Positions 58,247-64,000 of a stretch of DNA of 64,000 nucleotides are shown piece by piece. The notes below the pieces were generated by a model. That model was not told where the DNA came from and ran no database searches. It saw only the letters and a list, made by a program, of their open reading frames with translations. How positions within the stretch are numbered: position 1 is the stretch's first letter; each line of letters begins with the position of its first letter. Both the position numbers and the translations under genes were made by a program. The stretch covers positions 94,953 to 158,952 of the forward strand of contig NZ_FNHE01000013.1 of the NCBI RefSeq assembly GCF_900103785.1, given 5' to 3'. This DNA is from Geodermatophilus siccatus. Its GTDB lineage: Bacteria; Actinomycetota; Actinomycetes; Mycobacteriales; Geodermatophilaceae.

Positions 58247-58327
58247 GTGACCGAGCTCGCGAGGTCACGCATGGGCAGAGCGACGTCTGGCACGGCTCCG
58301 ACGAGCGCCAGCGAGGGGGAGCTGTGA
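58247..58327 (+). other. Translatable linker repeat, copy 2 (26-codon mini-ORF)
   Basis: Starts 2 bases after the fdhB stop with GTGACCGAGCTCGCGAGG and ends GACGAGCGCCAGCGAGG-GGGAGC-TGTGA, the TGA overlapping the GTG of the next gene. Encodes VTELARSRM...APTSASEGEL. The same beginning and end occur in the spacer at 16683-16763. It probably couples translation across the gap rather than making a functional peptide. Confidence 0.7.
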
Positions 58328-59382
58328 CCGAGGGCATCACCACCCCCGGCGCCGGCTGGCGCCGCGCGGACGGGCCGCCGGCGCAGCGGCGGCAGAAGCG
58401 GCGCCGCCGCGGCGGGGGCCGTCCCGGCGGCGAGGTGGCGATGGTCGAGGAGGCCGAGTTCACCTCGTACTACGGCCGGCCGATCATCAAGCCGCCGGTG
58501 TGGAAGACGCCGGACGTGCCGCTGTACCTCTTCCTCGGTGGCGCGGCCGGCTCGTCGTCGATCATGGCGGCGCTGGCCGACCTCACCGACCGGCCGACGC
58601 TGACCCGCAACGCCCGGTACGTCTCCGGGGGCGCGGCGATCGCCTCGGTCGTGTTCCTCATCCACGACCTGGGCCGGCCCGAGCGGTTCCTGCACATGCT
58701 GCGGGTGGTCAAGCCGACGTCCCCGCTGTCGATCGGCTCCTACATCCTGGCGCCGTTCAGCGGGGCGGCCGGGGCGACGGCGGCGGTGGAGCTGCTGGGC
58801 TGGTTCCCGCGGCTCAAGCGTTTCGGCGGGGTGGTCGCGGCGCTGTTCGGCGGCCCGCTGGCGACCTACACCGGGGTGCTGTTCGCCAACACCGCCGTCC
58901 CCTCCTGGCACGCCGCGCACAAGGAGCTGCCGTTCGTCTTCGGCGCCTCCGGCATGGCTGCCGGCGGGGGGTTGTGCATGGCGCTCACCCCGCTGGACGA
59001 GGCTGCCCCGGCGCGGAAGATGGGGATCATCGGGGCCGGGATCGAGCTGGCCGCCCTGCGCCGGGTCGAGCACGGCAGCAGCATCGTGTCCGAGCCGTAC
59101 CGCATCGGTCGCGCGGGCGTGCTGATGCGCGCGGCGAGGGCGTGCACCGCCTCCGGGATGGGACTGGCGATCCTCGGCGGGCGCACCCGGCTGGGCGCCG
59201 TCGTCTCGGGCACGCTGCTGGCAGCCGGGTCGCTGCTCACCCGCTTCGGCGTCTTCGAGGCGGGCATGGCCAGCGCCAAGGACCCCAAGTACACCGTCGT
59301 CCCGCAGCGCGAGCGGCTCGCCGCCCGCGAGGCCGCTCAGCAGGTCGCCTCGAACGGGCACGCCCCGACGATCACCCGCTGA
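58324..59382 (+). CDS. NrfD/PsrC-type membrane subunit of formate dehydrogenase
   Basis: 352 residues. After an Arg-rich N-terminal tail of about 40 residues and the conserved EAEFTSYYGRPIIKPPVWK come about eight membrane helices (LYLFLGGAAGSSSIMAALAD; SVVFLIHDLGRPERFLHML; GATAAVELLGWFP; PLATYTGVLFANTAVPSWH). The HDLGRPERFLHML segment with TYTGVL is typical of NrfD/PsrC quinone-reacting subunits. It should pass electrons from fdhB to menaquinone. GTG start with GAGGGGGAG, overlapping the linker ORF. Confidence 0.92.
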   Translation: MTEGITTPGAGWRRADGPPAQRRQKRRRRGGGRPGGEVAMVEEAEFTSYYGRPIIKPPVWKTPDVPLYLFLGGAAGSSSIMAALADLTDRPTLTRNARYVSGGAAIASVVFLIHDLGRPERFLHMLRVVKPTSPLSIGSYILAPFSGAAGATAAVELLGWFPRLKRFGGVVAALFGGPLATYTGVLFANTAVPSWHAAHKELPFVFGASGMAAGGGLCMALTPLDEAAPARKMGIIGAGIELAALRRVEHGSSIVSEPYRIGRAGVLMRAARACTASGMGLAILGGRTRLGAVVSGTLLAAGSLLTRFGVFEAGMASAKDPKYTVVPQRERLAAREAAQQVASNGHAPTITR

Positions 59383-59458
59383 CGCGCCGCCCCGGACGCC
59401 CGTCCGCCGCCTCCTGGCCGTGGGCAGCGGGCGGGGGTCGACCGGCCGGAGGAGCCGG

Positions 59459-60007
59459 TCAGCGGCAGGACGACGGCGGCGGCAGCAGGCCGTCCTCGAT
59501 GGCGCGCACGTACAGGTCGCGGCGGGTCGGGGCGGGCCGGCCGGCGTCGGCGTACTTGGCGCGGATCCGCCGCAGGTGCGTCTTCAGCGTCTCGGTGTCC
59601 ATGCCGAGCGAGCGGGCGACCGCCGACTGGACGTCGTTGGTCGACACGTAGGCCAGCAGCACCTCGAGCTGCCGGGGTGCCAGGCGCGGCCGGACCGGCG
59701 TCGTCCCCGGCCGGTGGCCGGCGCGAACCCGCCGGAGCGTGCCGACGGGGTCGGTGCCGGGCTCCAGGACGACGACCTGGCAGCCGCGGTCGGCGAGCAG
59801 TGCGGTCTGCCCGGCGGTCGGGGCACGGTCGCAGAGGCAGACGTCGGCGCGGGTCCCGAGGACGACCAGCGCCCCGGCGGAATCGGCCCACGCCACCACC
59901 TCGAGGCCGGGCACGCCCTCGAGCGCGGCGGTCAGCGCGGCGCGGTCCGGCGGGGCGGCGGCGACGACGGCAACGCGGAGCGTGGTGTCGTCGTCCCTCT
60001 GTGGCAC
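59459..60007 (-). CDS. LuxR-family response regulator-like protein
   Basis: 182 residues. The N-terminal part (LRVAVVAAAPPDRAALTAALEGVPGLEVVAWADS) has a receiver-like fold, but the phospho-acceptor region reads ADVCLCDRAP with no adjacent acidic pocket visible, so phosphorylation is doubtful. The C-terminus is a LuxR helix-turn-helix (LAPRQLEVLLAYVSTNDVQSAVARSLGMDTETLKTHLRRIRAKYADAGR). GTG 60007 is chosen for its GGGAGGGGG site. Convergent with the fdh operon; a regulatory link is possible but unproven. Confidence 0.82.
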   Translation of the reverse strand: MPQRDDDTTLRVAVVAAAPPDRAALTAALEGVPGLEVVAWADSAGALVVLGTRADVCLCDRAPTAGQTALLADRGCQVVVLEPGTDPVGTLRRVRAGHRPGTTPVRPRLAPRQLEVLLAYVSTNDVQSAVARSLGMDTETLKTHLRRIRAKYADAGRPAPTRRDLYVRAIEDGLLPPPSSCR

Positions 60008-60093
60008 CGGGCACCCCCTCCCACCTGCGGGTACGTTCCCATCCACAGCGGGACGCCGCAGGTCCGCCCCGCCGATTGGATGGGGGCGATCGC

Positions 60094-60666
60094 GTGAGCC
60101 AGGCGGGACCGCCGCACCGCACGGTGTCCCTGCACGAGCTGCACGTCGTCGGCCCGCACGGCCTGCCGGTCCGGCACCGCACGGTGCAGGTCGTGCGCGC
60201 CCTGCAGCCCGGGCTGGCCTCGTACACCTTCCGCTTGGACCGGCGGGAGGCGTCGGTGCGGGTGTTGCGCGGCGCGACGGCGGGCGAGCCGCGGCCCGAC
60301 GGCGAGGGGTTCACGGCGGTGGAGCTGTGCTTCCCACGGCCGCTGGGCCTGGGCGAGACCGCGTCGCTGGAGTACGAGACGGTCTTCGACTGGCAGTCGG
60401 TACCGCCGCCGCAGCTGCGCCGGGCGGCGCGGCAGCCGGTGGAGCGGCTGGAGATGCGGGTGGCGTTCACGCCCGGGCGGCTGCCGGCCGAGCTGCACTG
60501 GGCCCTGTGGGACGGCTACGGCCCCGATGCCGGGCTGCGGGCGGCCGAGCGGGTGCCGCTGGACGACGAGTTCTCGGCGCACCGGTTCATGGACGAGATC
60601 GAGGGCGTCACGGTGGGCTTCACGTGGACGTGGCCGCCCGGCGAGGAACCGCGCCTCGACGGCTGA
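60094..60666 (+). CDS. Stand-alone C-terminal domain of XRE-type regulators
   Basis: 190 residues, beta-rich: HTVSLHEL-type opening, VRHRTVQVVRALQPGLASYTFRLDR, FPRPLGLGETASLEYETVF, and RFMDEIEGVTVGFTWTW. In many actinobacterial proteins this domain follows an XRE helix-turn-helix. Here no helix-turn-helix can be read upstream, so the protein is either a free ligand-binding domain or an N-terminally lost regulator. GTG start; no strong ribosome site. Function unknown. Confidence 0.7.
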   Translation: MSQAGPPHRTVSLHELHVVGPHGLPVRHRTVQVVRALQPGLASYTFRLDRREASVRVLRGATAGEPRPDGEGFTAVELCFPRPLGLGETASLEYETVFDWQSVPPPQLRRAARQPVERLEMRVAFTPGRLPAELHWALWDGYGPDAGLRAAERVPLDDEFSAHRFMDEIEGVTVGFTWTWPPGEEPRLDG

Positions 60667-60871
60667 GCCGCTGCACCGGGCGGGCCATGGTCTCCTCGTC
60701 CTCGCGTTGCCGGTGAAGTGCCCACGGTCTGTGCCGGACGGCGGCGCGCGGAAGCGGGCGCGGCGGGCATGGCCGGCGGCGAGGACGCGGGGCGCACCGC
60801 AATTCCGCGGCATGAGCCCCTTCCGGGTCCCCGTCGGCGTGGTCCGGAGGCGCCGGCCGTGCGCCAAGGCC

Positions 60872-60900
60872 GAGGACCGGGTGACGGGCACCCGGTCCTC
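60872..60900. terminator. Bidirectional terminator hairpin
   Basis: GAGGACCGGGTG (60872-60883), loop ACGGG, CACCCGGTCCTC (60889-60900): a perfect 12-bp stem between convergent genes, 16 bp from the sugar transferase stop. Confidence 0.85.
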
Positions 60901-60916
60901 CCGCACCGCACACACC

Positions 60917-62527
60917 TCAGTAGGCCCCTGAACTCCGCAGCACCGCGCGGATCGTGCGCAGCAGGATCGCGAGGTCGAGCCCGAGCGACCAGTTCTCGAC
61001 GTACCGGATGTCCAGTTCCACGGCCTCGTCCCAGCTCAGGTTCGATCGTCCGCTGACCTGCCAGAGACCCGTGATGCCAGGCTTCACGAGCAGCCTGCGG
61101 TGCATGTCCGGCCCGTACCGCGCAACCTCTCGTTCGAGGGCGGGCCGTGGGCCGACGAAGGACATCTGTCCCTTCAGTACGTTGATCAACTGGGGGAGCT
61201 CGTCGAGTGAGTAGCGACGCAAGAACCGTCCCACTGGGGTGACCCGCGGGTCCCGGCGCATCTTGAAGAGCACTGCATTGCCCTCGTTCTGCGACAGCAG
61301 CTCGTCCAACTGGCGCTCTGCGTCGGTGACCATGCTGCGGAACTTCAGGACGTCGAAACAGACGCCACGCTTGCCGACCCGGCACTGCCGGTAGAGCGCC
61401 GGACCAGGACTGGAGAAGCGAACTGCAGCGCCGATCGCCAGGAGCAGGGGCGAGCCCAGAACGAGCAACACAGCTGCGGCGACCCGGTCGAGGACTCCCT
61501 TGACCACCCGCCGGTGGCCGCGGAACTCCGGCTCCCGGATCTGGATCAGCGGGGCGCTTGTCGTCGGCCGGATCTGGAGTCGGTGGGGTGCCACCTCCAA
61601 CAGTCCCGGTGCCGCGAGGACGTCGATGTTCGTTCCTTCCAGCCGCCAGGACAGGTCACGCAGGTACTGTCCGGCCGTCTCGCTGGCCGAGGCCACGACG
61701 ACGGCGTCCGCCCCGACCTCGTCCACGACGCGCACGACCTGGCTGAGGTCACCGAGCACGGCGACCTGCGACCGCTCGAGGGACTGCGACCCCGGCGGCT
61801 GCGGCACGCATGCGCCGACGACCTGCAGACCGCATGCGGGATCCCGGCGGAGTCGCTGGGCCAGATCCAGGACGGTGCTGTCGCGACCCACCAGCACGAC
61901 CCGCTTCGCCATGAGCCCCCGGCGCCTGGCCGCATGCAGCCGCCAGCGGTTGAGAGCACGGCTGAGGAGGGTGAGCACGGTGGCCACCGGGACGCCGATG
62001 AGCAACAACCGTGTGAGCCCGACAAGGGCAGGCACCTGGGCGGCATAGCCGGCGACGGCGACGGCGATGACCCCGCTGATGGCCACCCGACGGTATTCGA
62101 CGGCCCCGGTGCCGTGCAGGCGCTCGGCGTAGGTGCTCAGCGACATCAGCAACGCCGGCCAGGCCAGCACGCCGATGGCCGCGAGGGCGATGCCCTGTAC
62201 CGAGATGGGGCCGGTGAACGGCATCAGCGCGCACGCCGCCGCAATCGCGGCGATGACGTCCCCGGTCACCAGCATCGCGGTGTAGGCCACCAGCCACTCG
62301 GGGTTCTGCCGACGCCGTGCGGTGAACGGGTCGTAGACCGGGCGGCTGTGCGTCGTGATGACGACCGACGTCGTGAAGACCGGGGAGCGGGTGCTGGGTT
62401 CAGCCAAGCGCCGAAGTTCCCGGCTGTCGTCCGCGCCGAATCGGGGCATCACTGCCGCCGGGCCGGTGGCGGGGGACGGATCGGGGGCCAGGACGCTGTC
62501 GAGTCGCTCCCTGAATGCGTCGCTCAT
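60917..62527 (-). CDS. Exopolysaccharide polyprenyl-phosphate sugar-1-phosphate transferase
   Basis: 536 residues. About 60 cytoplasmic residues, four to five membrane helices (about 75-190), a Rossmann-like CoA-binding-type domain (KRVVLVGRDSTVLDLAQRL; ADAVVVAS), then the bacterial sugar transferase domain: KGVLDRVAAAVLLVLGSPLLL, KFRSM, FLRRYSLDELPQLINVLKGQMSFVGPRP, KPGITGLWQVSGRSNLSW and the C-terminal DIRYVENWSLGLDLAILLRT. This is the WbaP/CpsE-type enzyme that starts a repeat unit by moving a hexose-1-phosphate onto undecaprenyl phosphate. GC at third positions is a little lower than in most neighbours. ATG start with GAGGGAGG. Confidence 0.93.
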   Translation of the reverse strand: MSDAFRERLDSVLAPDPSPATGPAAVMPRFGADDSRELRRLAEPSTRSPVFTTSVVITTHSRPVYDPFTARRRQNPEWLVAYTAMLVTGDVIAAIAAACALMPFTGPISVQGIALAAIGVLAWPALLMSLSTYAERLHGTGAVEYRRVAISGVIAVAVAGYAAQVPALVGLTRLLLIGVPVATVLTLLSRALNRWRLHAARRRGLMAKRVVLVGRDSTVLDLAQRLRRDPACGLQVVGACVPQPPGSQSLERSQVAVLGDLSQVVRVVDEVGADAVVVASASETAGQYLRDLSWRLEGTNIDVLAAPGLLEVAPHRLQIRPTTSAPLIQIREPEFRGHRRVVKGVLDRVAAAVLLVLGSPLLLAIGAAVRFSSPGPALYRQCRVGKRGVCFDVLKFRSMVTDAERQLDELLSQNEGNAVLFKMRRDPRVTPVGRFLRRYSLDELPQLINVLKGQMSFVGPRPALEREVARYGPDMHRRLLVKPGITGLWQVSGRSNLSWDEAVELDIRYVENWSLGLDLAILLRTIRAVLRSSGAY

Positions 62528-62884
62528 CGCGCACCTCCCTCGTCGGGACGGACGTGACGAGAACCCTCGGAGCGGGGGTGCGCGTCGAGGACAGGAGTGA
62601 GGTCCTCCGCACGGCCGCGGGGCCGGGCACGGTCACTTCGATCGGTGTCGTGTGCACCTCCGGAGCCGCACGAGCCTGGCGCAGTTGCGAGGACGTGGAG
62701 GGACGGGGGACAGGTGGATCGGTTCATGGGGCCAGTCCTTGGCCTAATCGGCACCGGCGGCGAGCGCCAGGGTGCTGTGACATGGCGGGGAAGATGGATC
62801 CGGGTGCGATCCGGCCGTGGCCGTGCCCGGACGTGGCGCTGATGACCAGGGCGTTCTCAGGGCGCGAGGACGCGACGCCGAGGG
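62528..62884. other. Gap without a supported gene
   Basis: 357 bases between the sugar transferase start and the repeat-protein stop. A 76-codon minus-strand frame (62524-62754) overlaps the transferase start by ATGA but has no family resemblance and unusual composition, so I do not call it. The transferase promoter should lie here. Confidence 0.4.
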
Positions 62885-64000
62885 TCAGTCCGGGCGGCTG
62901 CCGGGATCGGTCGCAGTGCCGAGAACGTGACCGGCCACGCCAGAGGCCACACGGGCCGCCATGAGGGCGACCGACGCGGCGAGATCCTCATCGAGGACGG
63001 CGTCGTCGTCACAGGACTGGTGGTTCTGCCCGCCGCCACACGTGGTCCCGCTCATGCCGGTGCTGGCGACGGGACCGACCGGAACAGGAGCGGCCGGGGC
63101 AGCGGGTAGGGGCGGCGTGCCGACGGGGGACGTGAGCGGCACGTCGGTGGCTGCAAGAGCTACGACGTGATCGGAAGCCTGGAGACTGCCTCGTCCGCCG
63201 GTGAGATCCTCGGCGACGCTCAGGGGCGTGCGCGATCGATCCACTCCGGAGGCCGGAACCTGGCACACCTCATGGCCGGCACCCGTGAGCACGATCAGCA
63301 GGGATGGGAGCGCTGGGAGCCGGCTCCCTGTCAAGGCAACGACTGGGTTCCATGACGCCGTGGGAGCCAATACTGCGGGGGAGGGATCCGTACGAGTGAT
63401 CAGCTCCTCCGATCGAGGTGCGGTGATCAGTTCCCTCGTGAGGTCGGTGTCCTCCTCGGATCCGGGAATTGCCCCCTGGATCGTCGACGTGGCCGAATGG
63501 GAAGCGGCCGACGGTGCAGCCGAACGGAGATCTACGACGACGAATCTGTCGCGGGTCTCCGGGGCGGGTGTGCTCTCCGTTGGCGAGACGCCGAGGACGG
63601 GACTCCGGCTCTGCTGGCCAGTGATGCTGTTGTCAGCGCCGACTCCCGTGTCCCTCCCGTGCGCCTGCGGCGTGAGGCTCACCTCGGGCGCTCGCGTCAA
63701 TGACGCACTGGAGGCGGCCTGTCGTGTCGGCTGGGAGTCGCTGGCTCGAGACGATCGGGTAGCGCCGTCATCGGCGGGTGCCTGGGGGATGGCGGGCTTG
63801 GCCGGGGTGGCGGGGCGGTCGGCGGCCGGCGTGGCGGGCTTGGCCGGAGTCGCGGGGCGGTCGGCGGCCGGGGTGGCGGGCTTGGCCGGGCGGTCGGCGG
63901 CCGGGGTGGCGGGCTTGGCCGGGCGGTCGGCGGCCGGGGTGGCGGGCTTGGCCGGAGTGCCCGGCTGGGCGGGGCGGTCGGCGGCCGGGGTGGTCGGCTT
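62885..64000 (-). CDS. Pro/Ala-rich repeat protein, C-terminal part (5' end beyond window)
   Basis: Open on the minus strand for 372 codons from the right edge to TGA at 62885. No start is needed inside the window: the TTG at 63700 is in the middle of the continuous frame. The visible N-terminal part consists of repeats close to AKPATPAADRP (63788-64000), the cell-wall-spanning or disordered type. Then come 270 residues with a hydrophobic segment (RLPALPSLLIVLTGAGHEVC) and a C-terminal region with CGGGQNHQSCDDD. I recognise no family. An extracellular or envelope protein is likely. Codon use is less GC-rich than elsewhere. Confidence 0.65.
   Translation of the reverse strand, partial: KPTTPAADRPAQPGTPAKPATPAADRPAKPATPAADRPAKPATPAADRPATPAKPATPAADRPATPAKPAIPQAPADDGATRSSRASDSQPTRQAASSASLTRAPEVSLTPQAHGRDTGVGADNSITGQQSRSPVLGVSPTESTPAPETRDRFVVVDLRSAAPSAASHSATSTIQGAIPGSEEDTDLTRELITAPRSEELITRTDPSPAVLAPTASWNPVVALTGSRLPALPSLLIVLTGAGHEVCQVPASGVDRSRTPLSVAEDLTGGRGSLQASDHVVALAATDVPLTSPVGTPPLPAAPAAPVPVGPVASTGMSGTTCGGGQNHQSCDDDAVLDEDLAASVALMAARVASGVAGHVLGTATDPGSRPD

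Noticed and set aside
58242..58327. Readthrough of the fdhB TAG as a second selenocysteine
   Set aside because: No GGTCT-loop hairpin lies 11 bases behind it, fdhB already has its full length with a C-terminal anchor, and a coupled start follows within 2 bases.
62524..62754. 76-codon minus-strand frame overlapping the sugar transferase start
   Set aside because: The ATGA overlap is tempting, but the translation is rich in Arg, Pro, Ser and Gly without hydrophobic core or homologous pattern and has no clear ribosome site.
63788..64000. CRISPR array or minisatellite
   Set aside because: There are no unique spacers of uniform length; units are 33 bp or multiples of three and keep a minus-strand frame open, which fits coding repeats.

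Overview
This is a high-GC actinobacterial chromosome segment (window edges cut a gene at each end). Gene content, abundant GTG starts, leaderless promoters and, above all, a formate dehydrogenase whose selenocysteine position is written TAG point to the family Geodermatophilaceae (Geodermatophilus, Blastococcus or relatives), where UAG-decoding selenocysteine tRNAs have been reported. The assignment is by pattern recognition, not by a database search. There are about 56 protein genes, one tRNA gene (Ser, TGA anticodon) and no insertion sequence, CRISPR array or rRNA.

Layout. 1-9 kb: AraC-type regulator (cut by the edge), alpha/beta esterase plus acyl-CoA ligase, PaaI thioesterase, FolP2-like protein divergent from a MaoC hydratase, family VIII esterase, HU protein, aldo/keto reductase, degenerate EAL protein. 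9-14.5 kb: a 912-residue GAF/PAS/SpoIIE phosphatase, a TRIC-like channel and an AmdA-type amidase. 14.6-21 kb: a fatty-acid block in which acyl-CoA oxidase and a TetR regulator diverge from thiolase, large FabG4-type reductase and HtdX-type hydratase. 21-31 kb: a sortase-E type (LAXTG) surface protein, a GH2 glycosidase and a complete Opp/Dpp ABC importer.

31-45 kb: methyltransferase, secreted M6 metalloprotease, tRNA-Ser, two small STAS proteins, diguanylate cyclase-like protein, geranylgeranyl-reductase-type flavoprotein, LOG protein, Nudix hydrolase, EEP phosphatase, MenB and two TetR regulators. 45-52.7 kb: Gfo/Idh/MocA oxidoreductase, GT4 glycosyltransferase, two GpgS-type glucosyl-3-phosphoglycerate synthases, and a tightly overlapping MBL hydrolase-DedA-phosphatase operon.

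52.8-60 kb: a decayed DUF559-like gene, then a formate dehydrogenase operon (Mo/Sec catalytic subunit, 4Fe-4S subunit, NrfD-type membrane subunit). The catalytic gene is interrupted in frame by TAG exactly where other formate dehydrogenases have Sec or Cys. Eleven bases further on lies a 7-bp stem with a GGTCT loop, the same spacing and loop as the E. coli fdhF SECIS. The next gene in the same operon uses TAG as an ordinary stop, so UAG meaning must depend on context. 60.9-64 kb: a polyprenyl-phosphate sugar transferase and the C-terminal part of a Pro/Ala-rich repeat protein, with looser GC than the rest.

Small-scale structure is rich. Two families of dispersed intergenic palindromes occur (GATCAYGGGGT...ACCCCRTGATC, seven copies; TCCTGGCTCACCAC...GTGAGCCAGGA, three copies). 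A recurring roughly 80-bp translated linker beginning GTGACCGAGCTCGCGAGG sits between overlapping genes. Tandem repeats duplicate the stop-codon region of two genes, and eight genes have TANNNT-like -10 boxes 6-7 bases before the start codon.
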